A DNA stretch of 64,000 bases from the NCBI GenBank assembly GCA_016271365.2, contig CM028132.1:589317001-589381000 (forward strand). Direction: 5' to 3'. This stretch comes from Neoceratodus forsteri. Lineage: Eukaryota; Chordata; Ceratodontiformes; Ceratodontidae. Position 1 is the stretch's first letter; every line of letters starts with the position of its first letter. The notes below the pieces were generated by a model, which ran no database searches, was not told the origin of the DNA, and saw only the letters and a list, made by a program, of their open reading frames with translations. Both the position numbers and the translations under genes were made by a program. Positions 44,049-53,896 of the stretch are shown here, one piece after another.

Positions 44049-44083
44049 ATTATTATTATTATTATTTATTATTATTATTATAA
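44049..44083 (+). repeat. (ATT)n tail of L2-like LINE
   Basis: This trinucleotide run directly follows the 3' end of the LINE at 39065-44085 and is the expected primed tail of L2-type elements. Confidence 0.9.
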
Positions 44084-44085
44084 TT

Positions 44086-44766
44086 TCTGTGCATCAATCT
44101 AACCAGGGCAATAAGGTCTCCACCCTGTCCTTAGGCAGAAAGGCACTGCTAACTGCTGTATCTAGCACCGCACCAATATATCTGAGGTGCTGAAAAGGAA
44201 CTAGTACAGATTTTGGCACATTAACACCCAGTTCCTGAACAATTGTTTCATTCTGGACAATGTGTATTGAACCATTTCCCTGGTGGGGCCCTTCAAGAGC
44301 CAGTCATCCAGATATGGAAAGACATAAAGCACTTCCCTCTGAAGTGCTACTGCCACAACTGTGAAGCAATTTGTAAATACCTGTGGTGCTGAGGATAAGC
44401 GAAGCAAGACTTGGAACTGATAATGGCTGCCCTCCAGCATAAAGTGGAGTTACTGCCTCTGGCATGGTCAAATCTTGATATGAAGGTAACCATTCTTCAT
44501 GTTAGAGCCACAGAGCCAATCCCCAAGGAGAACTTGAAGAGACAATATGAAACTTTTGTATTCGATGAAGCAGTTTAGGTCTCTAGGTCCAGTACAGGAT
44601 ATATATCTCCTGTCCACTTGTGAACCAGGAAGTATCTTCTTGTGAATGGTGACATCACTTCCTCTCTCAGAAGGGATAAGTGACCCAGAGAACAATCGGA
44701 AGGAAGTGAAGGATGAACTGGAGGGTGGACAGTAACTCCAGAGGATGGCCCTGTTCCACTGTTTCC
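44086..44766 (-). pseudogene. DIRS G reverse transcriptase fragment
   Basis: On the - strand, from the right: SFTRRYFLVHKWTG-like fingers near 44650-44620, GDWLCGSNMKNGYLHIKI near 44500-44470 (first catalytic block, degraded), and FQVLLRLSSAPQVFTNCFTV near 44420-44360. VFPYLDDWLLKGPTREMVQY near 44320-44265 is the intact YLDD palm box. It stops against the L2-like LINE at 44085 and resumes at 39060. Confidence 0.78.
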
Positions 44767-44778
44767 AGGACCCTCATC

Positions 44779-45531
44779 CCCTGATCTCCCTCCATTCTGA
44801 CAATTTTTTTAATTTTGTTAACTGGGTAGCGACACTGGAGCAGAGTCTATTTTCAGGTCCAACCCGACATAAATAAAAATACACAAAAAAACATATAAAC
44901 CATGAAACAATACAATACATAATATTACAAGAGACAAGTACAAACATCAAGTTCTTTGTAAAAGCTTTTTAAGTTAGACTTAAAACTTTGAAGGGAGGAG
45001 TCCGATCTCAAATTCTCAGGTAACGAATTCAAAAATGGAGGGGCAGCAAGAGCAAAGCAGCAAGACCCAGCTTTAGTTTTAAAGGGAGGTGCATAAAGAA
45101 GGGTCCCTTTAACGAACCTTAAATTTAAGGCAGTATCACAAACAGTAACCAAATTGCTAAAAGGCGATAACATTTTTGAATATACTGTAAGGATTTAAAA
45201 ATTAAACAGCCAAAAAATAACTAAACCTGGATTTAGGGGATAGCCATTCTAACTGGGAACACAAAAGACTTGATGAGTACGCAAAGGAAGGTCCAAAACA
45301 ATATGACAGATATTATTATACAATATAAATAGTGCATTTGTTTCTTTAGCTGACAACTTGTAATATAATCCCCAACATAGTCAAAATGATGCAGCAGAAT
45401 CCCTGTTGCTATAGCTCGCCTAGTATCAAAGGAAAAACATTTTTTAAATGTATATAATAAGCTAAGTTTTTGATTAACAGTTCCACAAACAACTTTTACC
45501 TGAGCCTGGAAAGTAAAGCAAGGGTCGAGAT
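44779..45531 (-). mobile_element. LINE H, 3' half (split by gypsy)
   Basis: The translation on the - strand gives PCFTFQAQVKVVCGTVNQKL then LYTFKKCFSFDTRRAIATGI, the post-palm region of L2-like RTs. The C-terminal block AAPPFLNSLPENLRSDSSLQ then FKSNLKSF follows near 45060-44940. The 3' end has AACAAAATTAAAAAAATTG near 44804-44822. It continues from 51597 on the other side of the gypsy element. Confidence 0.72.
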
Positions 45532-45746
45532 TGTTGTATTTGGTGGCTGAAAATAAGTACCTTAAACACACAAGGGTCTTGGTTGTAAGAAAACACACCA
45601 CACTGAAATCTAGGCCTTCTCTTTTTACTTCCATTCAGCAGCAATACAAGAGGAGACTGGCTTCAAACACAGGCACACTTACAGGAAGTGCACATTCTCT
45701 TAAAGCTGTACTGACTCTAGCATTTCTAAAGCTATACCACATAACA
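45532..45746 (-). repeat. gypsy 3' LTR
   Basis: 215 bp, starting TGTTGTATTTGG and ending CACATAACA on the + strand. It pairs with 51370-51591 and carries several substitutions and small gaps relative to it. Confidence 0.92.
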
Positions 45747-46089
45747 ATCCCTCCTGACTTAGCTAGGAAATACTTAAATCAATAATTCAGAAGTATCATG
45801 AAACTAATAAAAGTTATTACAGTTTTGTCCCTTTTAGTTAGTCTATGTCATTAGGCTATATCTCTACAAGTCCATTCTCTTTGGTGAGCAGTCTTATACA
45901 TCCTGACCGTAGTAGAACTGAGGCTCTTGCACTGGAATCTGACTAGCATTAGCCACATCTCGTCTCAAATGCTGTGGTTCCACTATCTCTTCCTGCTCTT
46001 GTTCTGGAACAAATAATGCTGGATAACTACCCGACTCTGGTATCCCTTTTTGTTCTGTCTCAATTGTAGTACTTAATTGGTCCACATGT

Positions 46090-46945
46090 TTTCACTCTCC
46101 TCTGGTTAGTCAGTCGAATACTATTGACAGCATTTCCAAACTTTTTTTCCACCACATCTTCTATCCATCTCTTAGGGCCTGCATACATCCTGACCCACAG
46201 AAGATCATTGGATTTGAAGGATCTGGTCTTAAGAAGCATTTCAGTTACTGACTTATAACCTAGAGGGCAAAGAAGATCTAATTGAGTTAGAATCTGATGT
46301 TCAAACAATTCTGCAGGGGATATTCCCATGACACAATATGGTGTTGTTTGATACATCCAAGAAAGTCCAAAAGGGCTATATGCATTGCCATCGGTGTAGT
46401 ATGATTAGCTTTGTCCATACTCTTTTTAAAAGTCTGAACCAGGTGTTCTGCTTCACCATTTGAACTTGGATGGTAGGGAGGTGAGAAAATATGGCAGATA
46501 CCACATTGTTGGCAAAATGTTTGGAATTCAATAGACGTGAACTGTGGTCCGTTATCCGAGACAATAACTTGTGGAAAACCATGGGTAGCTAAGATAGGTT
46601 TCAACACTTTGATGGTACTCTCAGTAGTTGTTGAAGAGATTTGATGAATTTCTGGCCATTTACTATAAGCATCAGTTAAGAGTAACAAATGGAATTTAAA
46701 TGGGGTCCCATAAAATCAACATGCAATCTTTGCCAGGGTTTTTCAGGTCATTCCCAATGGTGAACTGGAGCTCTTGCGGATTTCCCATCGATACAGTGCA
46801 ACCTTCACATCTTTGCACAACGTGGTATATGTCTCTGTCGATGGAAGGCCACCATACGATTAAGTCTGGCCAGAGGATTTTATTTTAGCAATGCCTGGAT
46901 GGCCTGCATGCAAAAGAGTCAACACATTTGAGTGATAACATTGGG
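46090..46945 (-). pseudogene. gypsy integrase
   Basis: The zinc-binding domain is at about 46930-46700 (LLHAGHPGIAKIK, then the Cys pair in degraded form). The catalytic core at 46688-46287 opens LLLTDAYSKWPEIHQIS with the first Asp. VSDNGPQFTSIEFQTFCQQC holds the second Asp, and PSSNGEAEHLVQTFKKSMDK the Glu. The full D,D-35-E set is visible. A frame change near 46350 separates the C-terminal part, and the hAT MITE interrupts the sequence just before the zinc domain. Integrase inserts the cDNA into chromosomes. Confidence 0.85.
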
Positions 46946-46955
46946 GTACTATAAC

Positions 46956-47157
46956 TAGGGATGTAAGTTTGTCATGGCAGTCATGCATCATTGATTCCAT
47001 GACGTTTGATCTTTATTCAGGACTGCCATGACTTTCACTAGTGTCATCAGAATGTAGCAATGATGACAGTGTCACAGCAGTTACTACTGTTTACTAATGA
47101 TTTCATGAACAAACAATGAGTCATTAAAACCTCATCCATGACAAACTTACATCCCTA
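46956..47157. mobile_element. hAT-type MITE, 202 bp, 8-bp TSD
   Basis: The terminal inverted repeat TAGGGATGTAAGTTTGTCAT is matched at the other end. The exact 8-bp duplication ACTATAAC lies at 46948-46955 and 47158-47165. The interior is AT-rich and contains CATGAC/GTCATG repeats. It sits inside the gypsy polymerase. Confidence 0.92.
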
Positions 47158-47190
47158 ACTATAACACATATACCCCATAGAAGACACCCC

Positions 47191-48285
47191 TCAGCAATGG
47201 ACAACTGCTGCTCTCTTTGTATAGTAGGGTTGTAGTGCAGCCGAACAAGTAGTGTCTTGTGGCCAACCCTCAAGTGTATACTGATACACTTGTTTCAAAA
47301 TTACATCTTGACTAGTCACTTTTGCAATGTCCTTGGTTAGTACTAGAAGCTGATCTAACTGTTGTAACTCCACTGCACACACAACAGTAGAGTCCTCCAT
47401 ATCTTTGAATTGCACTAGAAAACTATCTGGTCCCACCTGACATACCAATGGCTCCTCTTTAAGTCCCACATCAAACTCCATTTCTCTGGATATTGATAAA
47501 CTCGACAAGCCATCCGCATTTCCATGCTGGTCCGTTGGTTGGTATGTAATCTCAAAATTGTAAGCAGACAAAATTAATGCCCATCACTGAAGTCTGCTAG
47601 CGGCTGTCTCTGGAATTTCTTTTCCTGGACTGAAAATTGTCACTAGTGGCTTGTGATCCACCTTTAGGTGAAACTTGCGACCTAGCAAGTATTGGCGAAA
47701 TTTCTGGACTCGAACACAATTGATAATGCCTCTCTCTGAATATGGGCATAATTCATTTCAGCTGCAGTGAGTTTGCATGAAGCATGGGCTATCAGCTTTT
47801 CCACACCTTCTGGATCTGTATGGAAAAGGACAGCTCTGTACCCACAGGACTAGCATCACAGGCCAATGTGATAGGTAAGGTAGGGTTATAATGAGTTAAA
47901 TTATTCACACTGGTTAGAGAGAGCTTGATGGCTTGAACTGCCTTACTGTGTCCCTTGGTCCACTTCCACGGAGCACCCTTATGTAATAGTTCATTTAGGA
48001 TAGCACATTTAGTGGCTAAGCCAGGTATGAAACGGTCATAGTAGTGCACCACACCCAAGAATGAGCACAACTCTGAAATAATCTGCAGTTCAGGCATGTG
48101 CACAATGACTTCCACCTTTTCATTATTCAGATGAATTCCATTCTTGTCAATAGTGTGACCTAAATACATGACACTTGGTTGACAAAACTGCCATTTTTCT
48201 CTCCTAAGTCTGAATCCACTCTGTTCCAATCTCTCTAAAGTCTTTTGTAAGTTAAGTGAATGTTCTGCTTCTGTCTTGCCCGTGA
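47191..48285 (-). pseudogene. gypsy RT end and RNase H
   Basis: The open frame at 48229-47792 has QSGFRLRREKWQFCQPSVMY then LGHTIDKNGIHLNNEKVEVI (RT thumb) and FLGVVHYYDRFIPGLA. It continues to ITLACDASPVGTELSF, the start of RNase H. The tail at 47571-47191 has LSAYNFEITYQPTDQHGNAD. A frameshift lies near 47800. These are connection and RNase H blocks of a gypsy polymerase. Confidence 0.85.
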
Positions 48286-49470
48286 CAATGATAATAATAA
48301 TAATAATTATTATTATTTATTTTTATCGTGCCTTTCTAAAACCAAGGTGCCTTAACAGCAGACGTCACATAAAAACTATAAATAAACACAGATACAATAA
48401 ATTCTGAATTCATAAAATGAATAAAATATCATCATCAGGGATAAGCCATCAACCACAAATGGGTCTTGAAAGCCTGTTTAAATTCCTCCATGGACATGCA
48501 CTCCCGAAGAGGATGGGGTACAGCATTCCAAAGGGTTGGGGCTGTGTACATAAAAGCTCAAGCCGAAGATTTTAAAGAAACCCTTGGAATCTCTAGCAAC
48601 CCCTCATCCACTGAGTGGAGCACTCGCCTAGGGCAGTAGGGTACCAGGAGCTCTTTCCAGTAGTCAGACCCAGTCTGTGTGGGCGCTATAAGTCAGAAGA
48701 CCGACTTTAAAGGTGATCCACCACTGTATTGGCAGCCAGTGCAGTTCGCGAGCACGGGAAAAATATGACTGCATGGGAGTACTCACAATAACTGGGCATG
48801 GAGTTCTGCACAAGTACAAGCAATGGATATCAACCCTGATAGCCCTAGATATAGGGAGTTGCAATAATCAAGGCACAAGGTCAAAAGAGTGGACCAATGT
48901 AGGCAGATCACAGGGCGGAACTAGGTGCTTAATCCTGAAATGTTCCTCAGATGATAAAGGATGATTTGATGACTGCTGACACCTGCGATTGCAGTGTCAG
49001 CCCTTCATCAAAGATCGCTCCCAGGTTCTGCACCCATTCAGAGGTATGGAGCTGGGAGCCACCCAGGAAAAGTCCTGAGGGCAAACCAGATTCCATCCCT
49101 CTATCTGATGACCTGGGTTCACAACCATCACCTCTGTCTTCTCTGAGTTCAACATCAGCCAGCTCGAATTCATCCAGTTCTGGATTTCAGTGAGGCAGTC
49201 GTTAAATACCAAGAGAGCTCCATCCTGGTCAGGTGCAAAAGATAAGTAGAGCTGGGTATCATCAGCATAGCAGTGAAACCTCAGCCCATACCTTCTTACA
49301 ATGTCTCCGAGGGGCAGCATGTACACTACGAACAACATGGGCGACAACACTGAACCCTGAGGAACCCCACATGACAGAGAGACTGGGCCGGAGGAATTAA
49401 TCCCTGATACCACCCTCTGAGTTCTTCCCGTGAGGAAAGATCTAAACCACCCGAGGACTGTACTAGACAG
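48286..49470 (-). mobile_element. L2-like LINE fragment inside gypsy RT
   Basis: The 3' end carries an (ATT)n-type tail at about 48289-48318. RT blocks on the - strand include FRSFLTGRTQRVVSGINSSG, LSCGVPQGSVLSPMLFVVYM and [20 protein letters not shown], with an intact YADD. It starts mid-RT (STVLGWF) and is 5'-truncated. It interrupts the gypsy RT right after the YLDDLC palm box. It resembles the LINE at 39-44 kb closely in protein motifs. Confidence 0.85.
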
Positions 49471-49960
49471 GACACAGGTCATCCAAATAACAAGCAACAC
49501 CTGGTATATCACCCACCATTTGCTCAATCACTTTTTGAAAAATAGTAGGTGTGGAACTAAGGCCAAAACATAACCATTTGTACTTGTACAGTCCTTGGTG
49601 TGTATTAATCACTACCAATTTCTGAGAGTCTGTATCCAGCTCCACTTGAAGGTATGCATCAGCAAGGCCCAGTTTAGAGAACCCCACACCACCATCCAGT
49701 CTGTGAGAAAGTTCCTCAGGTAAGGGTAAAGGAAATACATCTGTGCTAAGTATTGGATTAAGTGTCACCTTAAAATCTCCACATATTCAAACCTTACTAT
49801 CTGGTTTAGAAACCACCACAATTGGAGTGGCCCAGTCTGAACTTGAAACCTTTTCCAACACGCCGGCTTTTTCCAGTCTGTCCAATTCTGCCCCAACAAC
49901 CAGTTTAAAGGCAAAAGGGAGTTTCATGGTTTACAAAACTTAAGGACTGCATTAGGCTTT
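49471..49960 (-). pseudogene. gypsy reverse transcriptase, first part
   Basis: The translation on the - strand has FPLPLPEELSHRLDGGVGFS, then KLGLADAYLQVELDTDSQKL with the catalytic Asp, then LCFGLSSTPTIFQKVIEQM. The palm box GVACYLDDLC comes just before the L2 fragment. The upstream part near 49900 is decayed. Confidence 0.85.
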
Positions 49961-50539
49961 GTAACTAGCTTGGCTTTAGCTGTTGTACAACATTCCAGGC
50001 CTTTCCACAACTCTGGATACATGTATAAAATCTCTCCAAGCTTGGGCAGATTACTGCTTTGTGGTACCTGGACAGCAGCAAGTAGGCCAAAATCTGCTGG
50101 ACCAGTATGAATGTTTAGAAGAACCTGGGCATCTCTGCCCAAAATTTTGACACCCTTTTTTGAAACCAGAAAAGTGAAAGGTGTACCAGGAGAATCAGTC
50201 CTATGTACTCAACGTGGTAAACAAGCCCAGTGGCTGAATTGGTTGCCCTTCAAATGCATGCAGCAACTTATTACAAGGAGATAATGGTAGCTTATCCAGA
50301 TCAGACCATGTTTGATGGTTAATAAAAGTAACTGGAGAGCACAGTCTACCATTAATGCCACTGATGCCTCAAATGTGGCAACTGAAGTAACACATAGAAA
50401 GGAAGAACATCTTTAGTCTGCCTTTGTGGTGCAGTAGAAACCATCACACTGTGTGGGCTCTTCAAACCTACTACCGTGGTTCTCCTGCTCCTGTAAACCT
50501 TAGCAATATGTCCTTGAGGTTTACATGCATGACACTGAA

Positions 50540-51330
50540 CTTCTCTGAATTCGCACTAGTCCCTGCTATGCTGAGATGACCCACATGATGCACATTTGTA
50601 CTGGCCATGCAGTTTGGGTGGAGTGGTTGAAGTTTTCTTTGAAAACAGTGGCTTAGACTTAGGTTTGAGCTGTTTCGATTTGGGGATTACTGCAGCTACT
50701 TGAATCTCATTTTTAGTGTCCATCTCAGCGTGTTCTTCATTTTCTGCAGCCTCATACATTTGTGCCAGCTGTAAAAGTTCCGCAGTAGACTTCTTGACAC
50801 TTACAGAAAGTATTTGCTGAATATGATGTTCATTATTCAACCCATAACAAACTTATCAGCTAGATTAGATTCAAGATGCTCCTGCTCCACTCACACGTGA
50901 CAGCTAGCGTTTGATCTCAGCCAAACGATTGTAATGACTGACCTGGTTTCTGTCAGTAACTGTAGAATTTATAACATTCAGCCCTTGGGAAAGTTGTTAA
51001 ACTGTATTGTGTGTTCAATTTAGCCTTTAGCTCTTGATATGACAAATTCTCCAGCAGGTCTGGTGCACACAGACTGCATAAAAGTTTGAAGGTTTCACTC
51101 CCCAAGAAAGTACAAAAAGCAACCTGAATAAGCTTATCCTGTTGCTCATCATTAGCAGCTTGTATGGCAGGATTAAGTAATAACCACTGATCAAACCGTT
51201 GGGACCATGTATCCCAGTCCGTTCCTGTAAACATTTAAAAGCTGGCTGAAGTTGCCATGGTATTGCACAGTTCCAAATTTCTGGCTTGCCTCCAATGCAG
51301 AAAGTCACAAAATGGTGTAATTCAGTATGC
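50540..51330 (-). pseudogene. gypsy gag with two zinc knuckles
   Basis: The frame at 51234-50953 has WDTWSQRFDQWLLLNPAIQA and then LSYQELKAKLNTQYS, a typical gypsy capsid start. The C-terminal frame at 50840-50556 ends YKCASCGSSQHSRD, and a stop interrupts the knuckle. After it the sequence reads CEFREVQCHACKPQGHIAK, giving a paired CCHC layout in which the last Cys is changed. Frameshifts lie near 50950. Confidence 0.78.
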
Positions 51331-51369
51331 TGGAGTTATGAAAATGTCCACCATCCATCGTCGCAAGTT

Positions 51370-51591
51370 TGTTGTATTTGGGGGCTGAAAATAAGTACCT
51401 TAAACACATAAGGGTCTTGGTAGTAAGAAAACATACCACACTGAAATCTAGGCCTTCTCTTTTTACTTCCATTCAGCAGCACATACAAGAGGAGACTGGC
51501 TCCAAACACAGGTACACTTACAGGAAGTACACATTCTCTTAAAGCTGCACTGTCTCTAGCATTTCTTAAAATAGCTATACTACACATAACA
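51370..51591 (-). repeat. gypsy 5' LTR
   Basis: 222 bp matching the 3' LTR at 45532-45746. It is flanked on its outer side by GAGAT at 51592-51596. Confidence 0.92.
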
Positions 51592-51596
51592 GAGAT

Positions 51597-52108
51597 GAAC
51601 ACCAAAGTATTTAAATTCAAAGACTTGTTCAGTAAGCATGCCTTTCACATCGTGAATGGCTAAACTTAGATTGTCTTTTAAAATAGTAAGAGAACAAAAC
51701 AACATAGACTTAGTTTTTTAAGATTTTGAATCAAAGATTTGCCTTAAACCAATTACAGATATCAATGAATTCTAGTTGTAATGCAGGTGTCAAACTAGAA
51801 ATATGTGTAGCTTGGGAATAAAGAATCAGATCATCTGCATTAAGTAGATACTCACAGGATTTACAGAGGGAAGGTAACTGGTTAACAAAAAGAGAAAATA
51901 ATGAGGGGCCTAATATCAAACCCTGTGGGACACCAGATTCTATGAGGACAGCAGAGGAACCTGTACTAACAAACTGAGTCCTGTTAAAATCCTGAAACCA
52001 AAGAATAGCATTCTTGGAGAAACCCAACTCTGTTAACTTGAAGCATAACAAGGAGTAATCTATAAGATCAAATGCCTTGGTCAGATCCATGAAGACCATC
52101 CCCAACAT
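51597..52108 (-). mobile_element. LINE H, RT half (split by gypsy)
   Basis: The translation on the - strand gives LGMVFMDLTKAFDLIDYSLL, then SGVPQGLILGPSLFSLFVNQ. The palm block reads YLLNADDLILYS, with an NADD variant of YADD. It ends at the gypsy duplication and continues as 45531-44779. AAGAACCTCATC at 52109-52120 and AGGACCCTCATC at 44767-44778 are a probable 12-bp imperfect target duplication in DIRS G. Confidence 0.78.
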
Positions 52109-52120
52109 AAGAACCTCATC

Positions 52121-53600
52121 AAAACCCTAAGGGCCCTAATGAAGGGTAATCCTTCCCCCCTTGTACCCACAGAGGCAACAGTGGAGGCAGAGGAAGTGGA
52201 GGGTCAAGTGGTACCAGTGGTGGCTGTGCTGCCTTGACTGATACCTTTGAATGCCTTTGTATAGGCACCAGGGCAGAGAGGATGAGGAAGGGACCATCTC
52301 CCATGACCACAAGACTGTTGGTGATAAGTATAGCCCCTACAGGCTACAGGCCTACAAAATGAGCCTCTGCCATGCCCCTGGCAGGTAAGGGCTCAGGGAT
52401 TTAAGAACTGAAGCTCACGTAGAGCACTTGCAACATCACTCTAAAACAGCTTAAAGCCACTGAAAGAAGCATTCAGCATAGCCTGTTGTACATCACTAGC
52501 AAATTCAGCTAATCTGAGCCAGAAATATCTCTGAAGTCATATGTTGGAGGCAGTAGCCCTGGCAGAATCATCAGAGGCATGTATACAGAGCATAACAGAT
52601 GTTTTCCAGTATCCACACCAGCTGAAGCAGCTTTAAGCAGTTCAGCTTTAACAGGACTATCAGGCAAAGCCTGACTAGGAGATATAGGAGATTTACACAG
52701 GACATTTTGATATTTAATTATGTATGCCTGGTAATTTGCAATTCTTAGGCCCAAGGATGCAGAGGCATAAGTTCCTTTGTCCATGACATCCAACATCCTG
52801 GATACTTTGTCAGGAGACAAAGTACTCATGTGTCTAGAAGCTCTAGTGCAATCGTGACCAGCCATGATAACCACTGAATCTGTTTCAGGTTGTGTGGCAT
52901 TATAAGGCTTAACAGACGGCGCAGACTACTGTTTGTCAGCCTTTCTAGGCACTGAAGGCAAATGGTGAAGCCTATATCAGGCAGCAAAGGTAGCATCTTT
53001 TAATGCTGGATATACAGGAGGCACTAGAATGGATGGTGTAGCTGGAACCTCTAAAAACTCCATTAAATTTCTTTTACTGAAGGCTTCCTTTCCAGCCTCA
53101 AAGCCCATGACAACCTGGATTTGCCTGACCAAGGCCCAGAATGAGGAATCCTTAGGAGAGACCTGAGATTATATACCACAGAGTCCTTCCTGCATGATGA
53201 AAGGGTGGAGATGGAAGGCAACCCCTTCATAGGGATCATCATCATCCCTTTCCTCATCCTCCATATTAAGGCAATCAGGATTATATTACACCTCGTTGTC
53301 CAAATGATGACAGGGACAATGGACAGAACCAACAATGGAGGCAGAGGCTGTGTTAGAGGGATAACGGCATGCTTTTAGAGCCCATTGACAATGATGGTAC
53401 TAATGGGAGACCCAGCTGAGAGGATATTAGTTATTGTCATTGGAAGCAACAACGAGCATCAAATCAGTACTGAGAACAATGCCATTACAACCTGGCGAGT
53501 CAGCGGCACCACTAAACAGTCCAGGACTACCAACATTGAAGGACAGGACATTGTCCTTGTAGATCTTGTAACTGCAGGTACGTAACCTAAATAAAGGCTC
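52121..53600 (-). pseudogene. DIRS G gag remnant
   Basis: The frame at 52874-52509 gives VSRMLDVMDKGTYASASLGL then RIANYQAYIIKYQNVL. It matches the C-terminal gag block of B (ESRLLDQYGRKIYASSTLGI, ALNYVAHMGDYQKAIL). A further block near 53335-53063 matches the B segment preceding it. Several stops are present. Confidence 0.72.
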
Positions 53601-53699
53601 TTTCAATGGAAGCATACAGGGACAACATAGGCAAACTGAGTTAAACTGAAAATAATAAATATCAAACAAACAACAGCATTGTTTCTCTGCAAGTCAGAT

Positions 53700-53893
53700 A
53701 AGAATTTGATGGTAGAAGAAAGAACTGAGAGCAGTGGAGTCAGAAACATTTCATAGTTGCCAATGCTGAATGTCATCATGGGTGATCCCCAACTAGCAAA
53801 AGTTTCTGAGTGTCCTGATGCCGATGGCTTACCTTTCCTAAGGTGTGGCCCAATGGCGTGCTGAATGGAGGAGATATCCTTGATGAATGACCA
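53700..53893 (-). repeat. left terminal repeat of DIRS G
   Basis: AAGGTGTGGCCCAATGG near 53839, AAAAGTTTCTGAGTGTCC and the GAATGTCATCATGGGTGATC block are the inverted partner of 36540-36665. Confidence 0.7.
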
Positions 53894-53896
53894 CTA

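Larger units (their letters stand above)
39065..44085 (+). mobile_element. L2-like LINE, nearly full length, inside DIRS G RT
   Basis: It has a long GT-rich 5' region (39065-41000), an endonuclease (41080-41820), RT (42500-43230), a C-terminal part (43230-43860) and a 3' end with AAGGCACTTTACAAATAAAA followed by (ATT)n at 44049-44083, as in L2. It separates two parts of one DIRS RT. An imperfect possible duplication, TTAG...ACACAG-like on the - strand, flanks it. ORF1 is not recognised. Confidence 0.78.
45532..51591 (-). mobile_element. gypsy LTR retrotransposon, 5-bp TSD
   Basis: The two LTRs (45532-45746 and 51370-51591) are about 90% alike by eye and are bounded by TGTT...AACA. The exact duplication GAGAT lies at 45527-45531 and 51592-51596. 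On the - strand the order is gag with zinc knuckles, RT, RNase H, integrase, as in Ty3/gypsy elements. The closest type I recognise is the vertebrate K02A2.6-like group. It is broken by an L2 fragment (48286-49470) and a hAT MITE (46956-47157). The protease was not located. A purine-rich AGTCAGGAGGGAT precedes the 3' LTR. Confidence 0.92.
36525..53893 (-). mobile_element. DIRS retrotransposon G, split by nested insertions
   Basis: One - strand DIRS is recognised in four blocks: left repeat and gag (52121-53893), RT (44086-44766), RT end, RNase H and recombinase (37070-39060), and internal complementary region with right repeat (36525-37060). Its terminal repeats pair across 17 kb: CCTCCATTGGGCCACACCTT at 36554 is matched inverted near 53838-53866. 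Broken RT motifs resume on either side of each insertion. Without the insertions the element would be about 5 kb, the usual DIRS size. Confidence 0.82.
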
